A DNA stretch of 64,000 nucleotides from Arthrobacter russicus (GTDB lineage: Bacteria > Actinomycetota > Actinomycetes > Actinomycetales > Micrococcaceae): NCBI RefSeq assembly GCF_031454135.1, contig NZ_JAVDQF010000001.1, forward strand, positions 3,162,001-3,226,000, read 5' to 3'. Of the stretch, positions 34,723 to 43,790 are shown piece by piece (the first letter of the stretch is position 1; each line of letters begins with the position of its first letter). A model generated the notes under the pieces. That model ran no database searches. It was not told where the DNA came from and was given only the letters and a program-made list of their open reading frames with translations. Made by a program: the position numbers and the translations under genes.

Positions 34723-35784
34723 TCAGTCGCGTAGCGGCGCTTGCGCGAATTCGGCCATCCCCGACTCGAAGTTCCAACGTTCCCGCCAACCTAGCTCGGC
34801 TCTGATCCGCGCGGAGCTGGCCGTGATGTGCCGGACGTCGCCGAGCCGGAACTCACCGGTGCGCACCGGCGCTGGGCCGGCGCAGGCCGCGGCCAGCGCG
34901 GCAGCCAGATCACCGACCGTGTGGACTTGTGCCGAGCCGACGTTGTAAGCCCGGAAGGCGGTGTCCGGCAGCACCGCGCTGCCCCGTTGGGTTTCGCGCA
35001 GCGCGGCGAGGTTCGCGCTGGCGATATCGTCCACATGGATGAAGCTGCGCCGCTGCGCACCGTCTTCGAACAGCTTCGGGGCTTCGCCCCGGGACAGTGC
35101 CGAACGGAAGATGCTCGCCACCCCGGCGTACGGGGTGTTCCGCGGCATGCCCGGTCCGTACACATTGTGATAACGCAGTGCGATCGCCCGGCCGCCGGAT
35201 TCCCGGGCCCAGTTGGCGGCCAGATGTTCCTGGGCGAGCTTGGACGTGGCGTAGACGTTCCGGGGATCCAGCACGGCGTCCTCGGCAACCAGATCCGGAG
35301 CCAGCAGTTCGCCGGTTTCCGGGTGCCGCGGATCGAAGACCCCTTCGCGCAGATCCTGCAGCGACCGCGGGCCGGGGCGGACCAGGTTCCCGGAACCGTC
35401 CCGGTAGGCGCCCTCGCCGTAAACCACCATCGACGAGGCCAGGACCAGGCTGGCCACACCGGCCCGGTCCATCGCGGCCAACAGCACCGCAGTCCCTTGC
35501 ACATTGGCGGCGACGTAGTCCGGAGCATCCTGGAAATCAACGCCCAGACCTACCTTGGCTGCTTGGTGGGACACCGCATCGATGCCCTGCAACGCCCGGG
35601 CCGCGGTGCCCGGATCGGCCACCGACCCGGAGACCAGTTCGACGCCGTCGGGCAGCGCCGGGGCATTCCGGTGCACCGCCGGGTCCAGCGAGTCCAACAC
35701 CCGGACCTGCCAGCCTTGGGCCAAGGCCGCGGCCACCACGCGGGAACCGATGAATCCGGCGCCGCCGGTGACCAGCAGCCGCAT
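34723..35784 (-). CDS. NAD-dependent sugar epimerase/dehydratase (extended SDR)
   Basis: A 353-residue enzyme with the NAD-binding motif 'MRLLVTGGAGFIGSRV' (GxxGxxG), catalytic Ser in 'LASSMVVYGEG' and the YxxxK pair in 'NVYATSKLAQEHL'. 'RYHNVYGPGMPRNTPYAGVAS' and 'RSFIHVDDIA' are standard in UDP-sugar 4-epimerase-like proteins. It modifies a nucleotide sugar; which one is unknown. It overlaps the upstream phosphorylase gene by one base (TGATG). The 3' end faces the molybdoenzyme gene. Confidence 0.88.
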   Translation of the reverse strand: MRLLVTGGAGFIGSRVVAAALAQGWQVRVLDSLDPAVHRNAPALPDGVELVSGSVADPGTAARALQGIDAVSHQAAKVGLGVDFQDAPDYVAANVQGTAVLLAAMDRAGVASLVLASSMVVYGEGAYRDGSGNLVRPGPRSLQDLREGVFDPRHPETGELLAPDLVAEDAVLDPRNVYATSKLAQEHLAANWARESGGRAIALRYHNVYGPGMPRNTPYAGVASIFRSALSRGEAPKLFEDGAQRRSFIHVDDIASANLAALRETQRGSAVLPDTAFRAYNVGSAQVHTVGDLAAALAAACAGPAPVRTGEFRLGDVRHITASSARIRAELGWRERWNFESGMAEFAQAPLRD

Positions 35785-36671
35785 CAATCCGCCTCCGGCG
35801 CCGACCGGCCGGAAACCACGACCGGTGCCGCTAGCACCGCCTGGACCGCTTCCGGGTTGATCCGCGGCTCCGGGCGGTAGTCGTCGTCGAGCTTGTCCAG
35901 GACCTGGGCCAGAACCGCGGCGACCCGGGATTGGGCGGCGCGCAGGCGGTGGAACACCAATTCCGCAGTGACCGGTTCGGAACCGTCGTGCCCGGTGTCC
36001 GAATCGGTGATGTACGCCAGGGTGGCGAAGCCCAGATTCAATTCGGCGGCGAGCACCGGCTCCGGGTACTGGGTCATGCTGACCAATTCCGCACCGGCCG
36101 AGGCGAGCCAATCGGATTCGGCCGGGCTGGTGAAGCGCGGTCCGTTGATCACGGCGACCACGCCGCCGTCCTGGTGCGGTTCGGCCAAATCGCGGAGGCT
36201 TGCCAGGAGCGCTCCGCGCAGGTTTTCGCAATACGCCTCCGCGGCCGGAAGGTGCTGCACCCCGGCCTCGGTGCTGCCATCGTAGAAACTGTCCGCCCGG
36301 CCCCACGTGCGGTCGAAGAAATCGCTGACCACGGAAAAGCTGTCCCGGGGCTGGGTCGCCGCGAGCGAGCCGACTGCGGCCGAGGAAATCACAGCACGCA
36401 CGCCCAGTGAAGCCAAGGCCCAGATGTTCGCGCGGTAGTTGATCTGCTGCGGCGGCACTTTGTGCCCGCCGCCGTGCCGGGGCAGGAAGGCCACCACCCG
36501 GCCGTTGAGCTCGGCAACCGTCACCGGCGCCGAAGTGGCCCCGAACGGCGTGTCCACCCATTGCGTGCGCAGGGTCCGGCTGCCGGGCAGCTGGTACATG
36601 CCGCTGCCGCCGATGATGCCGACCAGGGGCCGGGCTCCGTGGTCGGCGGTGCCGCCGAGTTGCGTGTCCAT
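35784..36671 (-). CDS. mtnP: S-methyl-5'-thioadenosine phosphorylase
   Basis: A 295-residue nucleoside phosphorylase of the MTAP/PNP family: 'LVGIIGGSGMYQL' start, phosphate-binding 'FLPRHGGGHKVPPQQINYRAN', 'AVISSAAVGSL' and the substrate segment 'SMTQYPEPVLAAEL'. It splits methylthioadenosine, or a related 5'-modified adenosine, into adenine and a pentose 1-phosphate. The family is well defined, but paralogues act on other nucleosides. It is co-transcribed with the epimerase and divergent from moeA. Confidence 0.88.
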   Translation of the reverse strand: MDTQLGGTADHGARPLVGIIGGSGMYQLPGSRTLRTQWVDTPFGATSAPVTVAELNGRVVAFLPRHGGGHKVPPQQINYRANIWALASLGVRAVISSAAVGSLAATQPRDSFSVVSDFFDRTWGRADSFYDGSTEAGVQHLPAAEAYCENLRGALLASLRDLAEPHQDGGVVAVINGPRFTSPAESDWLASAGAELVSMTQYPEPVLAAELNLGFATLAYITDSDTGHDGSEPVTAELVFHRLRAAQSRVAAVLAQVLDKLDDDYRPEPRINPEAVQAVLAAPVVVSGRSAPEAD

Positions 36672-36782
36672 TCCCCCATTGTGCCAAGCGGAACCGGTGG
36701 ATCCGGAGCGGAGGGCTTACGGATTGATGACGAGGCGGCGCACCGCCGGGCTGATCCGCGAGCGGCTGCGAGAATGGTCGGT

Positions 36783-37967
36783 ATGCGGACGGTAACCGAA
36801 CACCAGACGGCTGTGGCCGAACTCCTCCGGCCCCGCTTCGAAAAGCGCGGAGCCGAGTCGGTTCCGTTGCCGCAGGCACTGCACCGTTTGCTCGCGGAGG
36901 ACCTCCGGGCACCGGTCGCACTGCCGCCGTTCGACAATTCGCAGATGGACGGATACGCCGTCCGCTCCGCGGAGTCCGGCGCCCGGTTGCCAGCACTGGC
37001 TGCGATAGCCGCCGGGCAGCAGGCGGCTCTGCTGCCGCCGGGCCGGACCGTGCCGATCATGACCGGCGCGATGCTGCCGGCCGGAGCGGACGCGGTGGTG
37101 CCAGTGGAAGCGGCGCAGCCGGCCCGATTCGTCTCGGCCGGGGAATCCGTACTGCTGCCGGAGGCTCCGGCGGGGCAATTCGTGCGCCGCGCCGGCAGCG
37201 ACATCGCCATCGGTGCGCTCGCCGTGGCGGCCGGAACCAGATTGGGCCCGGCGCAGTTGGGGCTTCTGGGCGCGCTCGGGCTGGGCAGCGTGCCGGTGCT
37301 GCGCCGGATCACAGTGGCCGTGCTCAGCACCGGCGACGAACTGGCCGCGCCGGGGGAGCCGCTGCCGCCGGGCCGGATCTACGACGCCAACAGCACCTTG
37401 CTCGGGTCTGCGCTGAGCGAAGCCGGGGCAACCGCGGTGCTGCTGCCGACGCTGCCGGACGACCCGGCCGGCCTCGACGCCGTGCTCGACGGATTGACCG
37501 GCGTCGACCTGCTGATCAGCACCGGCGGGATCAGCCAGGGGGCCTTCGAAGTGGTCAAACAAGGTTTGGCCGGGATGGTGGGATTCCACCAGGTGGCGAT
37601 GCAGCCCGGCGGCCCGCAGGCGATCGGCTCGGTACGGATCGGACCGCCGGGCGAAGAACGGACGATCCCGTTCCTGGGCTTCCCCGGCAACCCGGTGAGC
37701 ACTTTGGTCTCCTTCGAAATGTTCCTGCGCCCGCTGTTGGCCGGACCGCGGAACCGGCTCCGTGCCCGGCTCAGCGCAGATGCCGCGAGCCCGCCCGGCA
37801 AACACCAGATCCGGCGCGGTTTGTTCGCCCAGGAAACCGTGCAGTTGCTGGGCGGCCCGGGCTCGCATTTGCTGCATGCTATGGCGCAAGCCAATGCATT
37901 GGTGCATTTGCCGCTGGGGGTGGCGGAGCTGGCCGCCGGCGAAGAAGTGGAAGTATGGCTGTTATGA
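36783..37967 (+). CDS. moeA: Molybdopterin molybdotransferase MoeA
   Basis: A 394-residue enzyme that inserts molybdate into adenylylated molybdopterin. Diagnostic blocks: '[16 protein letters not shown]', '[20 protein letters not shown]', '[10 protein letters not shown]', 'DANSTLL', '[18 protein letters not shown]' (with I-S-Q-G-A where most homologues have V-S-V/M-G) and '[16 protein letters not shown]'. An earlier ATG at 36774 is possible. It starts the operon moeA-moaC-mog-moaE. Confidence 0.96.
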   Translation: MRTVTEHQTAVAELLRPRFEKRGAESVPLPQALHRLLAEDLRAPVALPPFDNSQMDGYAVRSAESGARLPALAAIAAGQQAALLPPGRTVPIMTGAMLPAGADAVVPVEAAQPARFVSAGESVLLPEAPAGQFVRRAGSDIAIGALAVAAGTRLGPAQLGLLGALGLGSVPVLRRITVAVLSTGDELAAPGEPLPPGRIYDANSTLLGSALSEAGATAVLLPTLPDDPAGLDAVLDGLTGVDLLISTGGISQGAFEVVKQGLAGMVGFHQVAMQPGGPQAIGSVRIGPPGEERTIPFLGFPGNPVSTLVSFEMFLRPLLAGPRNRLRARLSADAASPPGKHQIRRGLFAQETVQLLGGPGSHLLHAMAQANALVHLPLGVAELAAGEEVEVWLL

Positions 37968-38437
37968 AACTTTCGCATCTGAATGCCGCCGGCGAAGCGC
38001 AGATGGTCGACGTCTCCGGGAAGCCCGAGACCACCCGGGAGGCCACCGCGCAAGCGGTGCTCTGCAGCACCGAACAGGTGGTCGCCCTGATCAGCGACGG
38101 AGGGCTGCCGAAAGGCGACGCGGTAGCAGTGGCGAGGGTGGCCGGGATCATGGCCGCGAAGAAGACCCCGGAGTTGATTCCGCTATGCCATCCGTTGCCG
38201 TTGAGCAAGGTGACGATCGGCTTCGAACTCGATGGCGACCGGGTGCGGATCCTGGCCACAGTGCGCACCCGAGGCGTCACCGGGGTCGAAATGGAGGCAC
38301 TGACCGCGGCCAGTATGGCCGCATTGACGCTGTACGACATGATCAAAGCGGTGGACAAAGCGGCCGTGCTCGGGGAGATCAAGCTGCTCGCCAAATCCGG
38401 TGGCAAAAGCGGGGACTACCGGGCGGCGGAAGCATGA
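37964..38437 (+). CDS. moaC: Cyclic pyranopterin monophosphate synthase
   Basis: A 157-residue enzyme for the second half of cPMP formation, acting after MoaA. It has '[21 protein letters not shown]', '[22 protein letters not shown]' (active-site Lys and His) and '[19 protein letters not shown]', all near-invariant. I place the start at 37964, where the ATG overlaps the moeA TGA; an in-frame ATG at 37955 would add three residues. Confidence 0.97.
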   Translation: MKLSHLNAAGEAQMVDVSGKPETTREATAQAVLCSTEQVVALISDGGLPKGDAVAVARVAGIMAAKKTPELIPLCHPLPLSKVTIGFELDGDRVRILATVRTRGVTGVEMEALTAASMAALTLYDMIKAVDKAAVLGEIKLLAKSGGKSGDYRAAEA

Positions 38438-38919
38438 CCGCGGAGTCCAGGCGGGCCGGAATCGTGGTGGCATCCACCCGTGCCGCGCGCGGGGAACGCG
38501 CGGACGCGAGCGCGCCGTTGCTGCAGAATTGGCTGGCGGACCGCGGCTTCACGGTGTTGCCGCCGGCGATTGCAGCGGACGGCGAACCGACCCGGGCCGC
38601 GATGCTGCAACTGCTCGGGCAGGGGGTGGACCTGCTGCTGACCACGGGCGGGACCGGGCTGACTCCGGACGACCGGACCCCGGAGATGACCAAGCCGCTG
38701 TTGCAACTGGAGATCCCGGGGTTGATGGAGGCGATCCGTGCCGCGGGCCTGCGGAACACGCCGATGGCGGCACTCAGCCGGGGCTATGCCGGGATCGCGC
38801 AGGGGGCGTTATTGCTGAACTTGCCCGGATCGGCCGGCGGGATCCAGGACGGACTAACCGTTCTGGATCCGATCCTGGATCATTTGCTGGCACAACTGGG
38901 AGGCAGCCATGAACACTGA
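38434..38919 (+). CDS. mog: Molybdopterin adenylyltransferase (MogA/MoaB family)
   Basis: A 161-residue protein that activates molybdopterin by adenylylation before molybdate insertion. '[18 protein letters not shown]' is the molybdopterin-binding GGTG loop with its acidic follow-up, and '[14 protein letters not shown]' is the second conserved block. The ATG overlaps the moaC stop; the end overlaps moaE by 11 bases. Confidence 0.95.
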   Translation: MTAESRRAGIVVASTRAARGERADASAPLLQNWLADRGFTVLPPAIAADGEPTRAAMLQLLGQGVDLLLTTGGTGLTPDDRTPEMTKPLLQLEIPGLMEAIRAAGLRNTPMAALSRGYAGIAQGALLLNLPGSAGGIQDGLTVLDPILDHLLAQLGGSHEH

Positions 38920-39430
38920 TCGATCCGGACTTCCGGAGACCGGCGATCGGCCCGCGGCGCCGGCCGGCCCCGCCGGCCACGTGGTTTTCGCCGCTTTGTC
39001 AGCCGGCCCGATCGGCCTGCCGGAAGCCCTGCTCGCGGTCGAATCCCCGCAGTGCGGTGCCGTGGTGGGCTTTTCCGGCGTGGTGCGCGATCACGACGGC
39101 GGACGGACGGTCAGCGCCTTGAGCTACAGCGCGCATCCCAGTGCGGAGCAGGTTTTCAGCGCGGTGCTGGCCCGGGTGGCGCAGGAGTTCCCGGGGACCA
39201 GGCTGTGGGCCCAGCACCGGGTCGGCGAGCTGCAGATCGGTGATCCGGCCTTGGTCTGCGCAGTCGCGGCCGCGCACCGGGGCCTGGCCTTCGCGGCCTG
39301 CAGCGCCTTGGTGGACCGGATCAAAGCCGAGGTGCCGATCTGGAAAGAACAGTTCTTCGCCGACGGCGGGGTGGAATGGGTCGGCGCCGGCCCGGCCGCG
39401 GATTCTGTTCCGCCGCAGCCGTCCCAGTAG
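38909..39430 (+). CDS. moaE: MoaE, large subunit of molybdopterin synthase
   Basis: A 173-residue catalytic subunit that adds the dithiolene sulfurs to cPMP. It has 'GAVVGFSGVVRDHDGGRTVSALSYSAHP' and 'KAEVPIWKEQFFADGGVEW', where the Lys residues bind the precursor. The first 30 residues are a poorly conserved Pro/Gly/Ala-rich extension. The sulfur-carrying partner MoaD is encoded at 20161. It is followed 23 bases later by dapB. Confidence 0.95.
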   Translation: MNTDRSGLPETGDRPAAPAGPAGHVVFAALSAGPIGLPEALLAVESPQCGAVVGFSGVVRDHDGGRTVSALSYSAHPSAEQVFSAVLARVAQEFPGTRLWAQHRVGELQIGDPALVCAVAAAHRGLAFAACSALVDRIKAEVPIWKEQFFADGGVEWVGAGPAADSVPPQPSQ

Positions 39431-39453
39431 GCTGGTCGGGGGAGGCAGGAAGC

Positions 39454-40206
39454 ATGACGGAAAATTTGCGCGTTGCGGTGATCGGGGCCAATGGCCGGAT
39501 GGGCGCGGCTGCGGTGGCCGCGATCGGCCGGGCCGATGGCTTGGAATTGGTGGCGGCCCTGGGCCGCTCCGACCCGCTCGAGCGTCTGCTGGAGACCCGG
39601 GCACAAGTGGTCGTCGAACTGACCGTGCCGGACTCCTCGGAGCAGAACGTCCGGTTCGCGGTGCAGCACGGATTGCACGCGGTGGTGGGCACCACCGGTT
39701 GGGACGCCGGGAAACGGACCGCTTTGGCCGGGCTGCTCGCCCAGAATCCGGGAGTGGGTGTGCTGATCGCGCCGAATTTCGCCCTCGGCTCGGTGCTGGC
39801 CACCCGGTTCGCGGCACAGGCCGCACGCTATTTCGATTCGGTCGAGATCATCGAACTGCACCATCCGCACAAAGTCGATGCCCCCTCGGGGACTGCGATC
39901 CGCACCGCACAGCTGATCGCACAGGCCCGGGCAGGTCTGCCACCGGCTCCGGATGCGACCGAGCAGGCGATGCCCGGCGCCCGCGGCGCCGTCGTCGACG
40001 AGGTGCCGGTGCATTCGGTCCGCTTGGCCGGGCTGACCGCGCATCAAGAAGTACTGCTGGGCTCCGCCGGCGAGCAGTTGAGCATCCGGCATGATTCGTT
40101 CGGCCAGGATTCCTTCATGCCCGGAGTGCTGTTGGGCGTGCGCAAGGTCGCTTCGGTTCCCGGATTGACCTACGGGCTGGACGGCTATTTGGAGTTGGAT
40201 TCGTGA
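39454..40206 (+). CDS. dapB: 4-hydroxy-tetrahydrodipicolinate reductase
   Basis: A 250-residue enzyme of lysine and diaminopimelate synthesis. The NAD(P)H site 'VAVIGANGRMGAAAV', 'VVELTVPDSSEQNVRFAV' and the catalytic block 'IIELHHPHKVDAPSGTA' are all present. It has a GGAGG ribosome binding site. dapA follows at 43791, with four unrelated genes between. In relatives dapB lies close to pnp and the M16 peptidase; here the 23-kb molybdenum region separates them. Confidence 0.97.
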   Translation: MTENLRVAVIGANGRMGAAAVAAIGRADGLELVAALGRSDPLERLLETRAQVVVELTVPDSSEQNVRFAVQHGLHAVVGTTGWDAGKRTALAGLLAQNPGVGVLIAPNFALGSVLATRFAAQAARYFDSVEIIELHHPHKVDAPSGTAIRTAQLIAQARAGLPPAPDATEQAMPGARGAVVDEVPVHSVRLAGLTAHQEVLLGSAGEQLSIRHDSFGQDSFMPGVLLGVRKVASVPGLTYGLDGYLELDS

Positions 40207-40655
40207 AAACCAAGATTTGGGTAGGCCTGATCTGCCTGTTGCTGATCGGTTACATGGTGGTGCTGCTGCAGCGTGCGGTGCTGCTCATCGTGGACGACAA
40301 CTGGATTGCCAAGGTGCTCGGCGTGGCGCTGATCCTGCTTCCGCCGATCGGTGCCTGGGCTCTGGTCCGGGAACTCTTGTTCGGTTCCCGGATGCAGAAG
40401 CTGGCCAAGATCCTGGAGGCCGAAGGCGGACTCCCGGTGGACGATCTGCCCCGGACGCCGGGCGGCCGCATCGTCCGTGAGGCAGCCGATGCGGAGTTCG
40501 TGAAATACCAGCGTGAGGCCGAAGCCGCCCCGGACGACTGGCGGTCCTGGTTCCGGCTTTCCTGCGCTTACGATGCCGCCGGCGATCGGAAACGTGCGCG
40601 CTCCTCGATGCGCGACGCGATCGCGATGTTCCGCAGCAGCCCAGTTCCGCAGTGA
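40203..40655 (+). CDS. Small membrane protein with a C-terminal TPR-like segment
   Basis: A 150-residue protein with two membrane helices (about 5-28 and 37-58) and a cytoplasmic tail whose end, 'WFRLSCAYDAAGDRKRARSSMRDAI', looks like a single tetratricopeptide repeat. A similar small gene sits after dapB in related actinobacteria as I recall. The GTG start overlaps the dapB stop and its own stop overlaps the next GTG, so the three genes are coupled. The function is unknown. Confidence 0.8.
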   Translation: MKTKIWVGLICLLLIGYMVVLLQRAVLLIVDDNWIAKVLGVALILLPPIGAWALVRELLFGSRMQKLAKILEAEGGLPVDDLPRTPGGRIVREAADAEFVKYQREAEAAPDDWRSWFRLSCAYDAAGDRKRARSSMRDAIAMFRSSPVPQ

Positions 40656-41500
40656 TCCCGTTCCGCGCTGAAGCCACGAACCCCCAGGACGGCGTGCCGA
40701 TCGCCTGGGATTCGGTGGGCGCGACCGGTCGGGAGACCGTGCTGCTGGTGCACGGCAGTGCGCTCTCCAAGGCGATTTGGCGGGGCATGGGCTATGTCGC
40801 GGCGCTCACGGAACAGTACCGCGTGGTCAGCATGGACCTGCGCGGGCACGGGCGCAGCGGCAAGCCGCATGATCGTGCCGATTACCGGCTCGACCGGGTG
40901 CTGGCGGACGTGCTGGCGGTTTTGGACTCTGCAGGCGTGCGGCAGGCGCACTATCTCGGCTATTCCTTCGGCGCCCGGCTGGGCTTCGGCCTCGGCAGCG
41001 TGGCGCCGGAGCGGATGGCCTCCTTCGTTTCACTGGCCGGAAGCTACCGGATCACCCCCGGATCGATCGCCGAATTGTTCTTCCCGGGTTACGACGCGGC
41101 CTTGGCCTCCGGTGGCATGGACGGGTTCATCGCCGGCTGGGAAGGCCGCACCGGGCGTCCGGTGGATCCGGTGACCCGGATGGCGTTCAAAGCCAATGAT
41201 CCGCTCGCCTTGCGTGCCTATTTCGCGCAGACCGAAGCCGGGGAAGGAGTTCCGGAGGCTGAGTTGCGCGAATTCCCGGTGCCGGCGTTGCTGCTGGCCG
41301 GTACCCGGGACACCCGGAGGTTGGCCGATTCCCGCCGGGCCGCCGAACTGATGCCGCAAGCGCGGCTGGTGGAACTTCCCGGCCGGAACCACGGCGACAC
41401 CCTGGTCCCGGCGGCGCCGGTGCTCGCCGAAATACTGCCCTTCATTGCGGCCCATCCGGTGCGCCCGGAGCCGCCGACTCCCGGACTGCCAGCTCCTTGA
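40652..41500 (+). CDS. Alpha/beta hydrolase
   Basis: A 282-residue hydrolase with the oxyanion segment 'VLLVHGSALSKAIW', nucleophile elbow 'YLGYSFGARLG' (G-x-S-x-G with Ser), an Asp in 'LLLAGTRDTRRL' and catalytic His in 'LPGRNHGDTL'. No signal peptide. The substrate is unknown. It is coupled to the upstream gene by GTGA, and its 3' end overlaps the convergent SGNH hydrolase gene by 59 bases. Confidence 0.88.
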   Translation: MIPFRAEATNPQDGVPIAWDSVGATGRETVLLVHGSALSKAIWRGMGYVAALTEQYRVVSMDLRGHGRSGKPHDRADYRLDRVLADVLAVLDSAGVRQAHYLGYSFGARLGFGLGSVAPERMASFVSLAGSYRITPGSIAELFFPGYDAALASGGMDGFIAGWEGRTGRPVDPVTRMAFKANDPLALRAYFAQTEAGEGVPEAELREFPVPALLLAGTRDTRRLADSRRAAELMPQARLVELPGRNHGDTLVPAAPVLAEILPFIAAHPVRPEPPTPGLPAP

Positions 41501-42326
41501 GCAGGACCGGCACCAAGAACTTCGCGGTGCGCCGGTATCCGGTCCCGGACGGGTGGAACCGGTCCACGGAGAACATTTCTTCCGGGTGGTCCCGGAACAG
41601 CGGGCCGGCCAATCGCCCCAGCAGCACGTATTTGACGCCGGCCGATTCGGCCGCCTGGGCTTGCGCGGCGGCCATTCGTTTGGAAGCGACCCGGACCACG
41701 GAGCGCAGGGGCTGGGGCACCGGCCGCAGCGTGCCCAGATCCGGGCAGGTGCCGACGACTACCCGCGCACCCAAGGCCTGCAGCCGGACGATCGCCTCGC
41801 TCAGGTGCGGGACCGCCTGGGCCGGGCTGATCCGGTGCGTGACGTCGTTCCCGCCGACGACGATCACCGCCAGATCCGGCCGGTAGCCTTCCGGAAGCCC
41901 GTCGATCTGGTTTTCCAAGGCACTTGATTCGCTGCCGACCACCGCCGCGGTGCGCAGGTTCACCGCACGGTCGGTCTTTTTCGCCAACTCCCGCGCGATC
42001 CGAGCCCCCAAGGTGTCCTTCGGCCGTTCCGCACCCAGCCCGGCCGCGATCGAGTCGCCCAGGATCAGCAGCCGTACCGGGTTTCCGAGCTTCTTCTTGT
42101 AGGTCTTGTCCGCATTGAGCGCGATTTCACCGAGCGGCTTGCCGATCCGGCGTCGGGCCATTCGGCCTTGCGCTTTGAACAGGTAGAAGGCTGCGGCTCC
42201 GGCCGCCGTGGCGGTGCCTGCCGTTGCAGCCGCGCCGATGCCCACGGTGCGCACGAGCCGGGGCCATCGTTTCGGCGCCCCGGCGGGGTTCGGCTGCGCC
42301 GGGGTCTGTGGCTGGAGTGGGCTCAC
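41442..42326 (-). CDS. SGNH/GDSL-family hydrolase, membrane-anchored
   Basis: A 294-residue protein with a Pro-rich start, one N-terminal membrane helix (about 28-50) and an SGNH esterase domain: 'LLILGDSIAAGLGAE' (block I Ser), Gly in 'GSESSALE', 'AVIVVGGNDVTH' (block III Asn) and 'DRFHPSGTGYRR' (block V Asp and His). It probably deacylates a cell-envelope glycan or lipid. It is divergent from the lytic transglycosylase gene. Confidence 0.9.
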   Translation of the reverse strand: MSPLQPQTPAQPNPAGAPKRWPRLVRTVGIGAAATAGTATAAGAAAFYLFKAQGRMARRRIGKPLGEIALNADKTYKKKLGNPVRLLILGDSIAAGLGAERPKDTLGARIARELAKKTDRAVNLRTAAVVGSESSALENQIDGLPEGYRPDLAVIVVGGNDVTHRISPAQAVPHLSEAIVRLQALGARVVVGTCPDLGTLRPVPQPLRSVVRVASKRMAAAQAQAAESAGVKYVLLGRLAGPLFRDHPEEMFSVDRFHPSGTGYRRTAKFLVPVLLKELAVRESAAPGAPDGPQ

Positions 42327-42530
42327 GCTGCCAGTGTAACGGGAGCGGCTGTGTTACCGGGTGGGGCTAATAGGTGGCGTTGTGCGCGCAGTGCCGGGGA
42401 CCGATGCGACTGGCCCCGGCGGTTTCTGGACGGCAGCTGGCAATTGCCGGCCACCCCTTGCGCCGGGCCGGGCAGCGGAGTACATCTTGAGGTATTGCTG
42501 TTTCACCGCGATGAGCAAGGAGAAGCGCCT

Positions 42531-43730
42531 GTGCCGAAGCGAATTTGGCCGGCGAACACCGCCGCAGTGGGCGTTCTGGTCTGCCTCGGATTGGGTACCC
42601 CGGCCATGATGGCGCTCAGCGCGCCCGCACAGCCGGCTCCTGCCCCGGTGGCCGCGCTCGCTTCCGGAACCGGTCCGGCCGGATCGCTTCCTGCCGGGTA
42701 CGACGATTTGGACGACGTCCGGCAGTGGCGCCAAGAACGGCAGACGGCGCGTCAGCTCGCCGATCTGGTCGCGGCGAATGCCCAGCCGCTGACCGCGGCG
42801 ATGACCGTGGTGGCGAGTTTCGTGGTTACCGAGCACAGTCAGCCGTTGTTGCCGGTCGATCCGGAATGGCTGTCCCGCACCGCGCAGCAAACCGGGATCC
42901 CCAGCCGGGCGTTGCAGGCCTATCAGGGCGCGGCCTTGTCCATGGCCCGGAGCAACCCCGGCTGCCAACTGGGCTGGGTGACGTTGGCCGGGGTCGGCAG
43001 CGTCGAATCCAACCACGGCCGGTATTCCGGAGCCAGCATCGGGCCGGACGGCAATGTCAGCGGCGCGATCCTGGGGCCGGTGCTCGACGGCAACGGGTTC
43101 GCCGGGATTCCGGATACCGACGGCGGGCTCTACGACGGCGACAAACAATGGGACCGTGCGGTGGGCCCGATGCAGTTCATCCCGTCCACCTGGGCCCGGT
43201 GGGGCACCGATGCCAACGGCGACGGCAAGGCGGATCCATCGAACATCGACGATGCCGCGATGAGCGCGGCGCGTTACCTATGCGCCAGCGGCGGGTCGTT
43301 GGCCAGCCCGGAGGGTTGGATGCGGGCGATCCTCTCCTACAACCACTCGGTCGATTACACGCGCAGTGTCCGGGCCGCGGCCGACGGTTATGCGGCGGCG
43401 ACCAGCGCCGATCCGATCCCGACGGAACCGCCGTTGAGCGATCAGGACAAGCAGGACCAGGGCCGCGACAAAGACGCGAAGCAGCCCGATCCGAAGCCGG
43501 AGCAGCCGACGTCGCCGGTTACTCCGCCGCCGACGCCGCCGGTTACTCCGCCGACGACGCCGCCGGTTAGCCCGCCAGTTACCCCGCCGACCACCGAGCC
43601 GCCGACTACCCCGCCGAGCACGCCGGCGACCCCTCCGGCGACCGCGCAGCCGAGCCCGGAACCCAGTGCGCCGAAATCCAACCCGGGCGCCGACCAGGGT
43701 GCCCCGGCGCCGTCGTCGGCCACTTCCTGA
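42531..43730 (+). CDS. Secreted lytic murein transglycosylase with Pro-rich tail
   Basis: A 399-residue exported protein (signal peptide about 1-32). The SLT/MltB-like catalytic domain at about 125-290 includes 'WVTLAGVGSVESNHGRYSG' (catalytic Glu), 'GPMQFIPSTWARWGTDANGDG' and 'WMRAILSYNHSVDYTRSV'. A tail of about 100 residues is rich in Pro-Thr repeats and probably spans the wall. It cleaves peptidoglycan without hydrolysis. The GTG start has an AAGGAG site seven bases upstream. Confidence 0.9.
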   Translation: MPKRIWPANTAAVGVLVCLGLGTPAMMALSAPAQPAPAPVAALASGTGPAGSLPAGYDDLDDVRQWRQERQTARQLADLVAANAQPLTAAMTVVASFVVTEHSQPLLPVDPEWLSRTAQQTGIPSRALQAYQGAALSMARSNPGCQLGWVTLAGVGSVESNHGRYSGASIGPDGNVSGAILGPVLDGNGFAGIPDTDGGLYDGDKQWDRAVGPMQFIPSTWARWGTDANGDGKADPSNIDDAAMSAARYLCASGGSLASPEGWMRAILSYNHSVDYTRSVRAAADGYAAATSADPIPTEPPLSDQDKQDQGRDKDAKQPDPKPEQPTSPVTPPPTPPVTPPTTPPVSPPVTPPTTEPPTTPPSTPATPPATAQPSPEPSAPKSNPGADQGAPAPSSATS

Positions 43731-43790
43731 ACCAAACCCTGTACTGCCACCATTGAACGAATTCCAGTTCGAGCGGGTAACGTTTTACTT

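Noticed and set aside
42327-42530. Gap before the lytic transglycosylase considered as a c-di-AMP (ydaO) riboswitch, as often found before wall hydrolases
   Set aside because: The conserved riboswitch core segments are not present; only a weak GTAAC/GTTAC dyad is seen.
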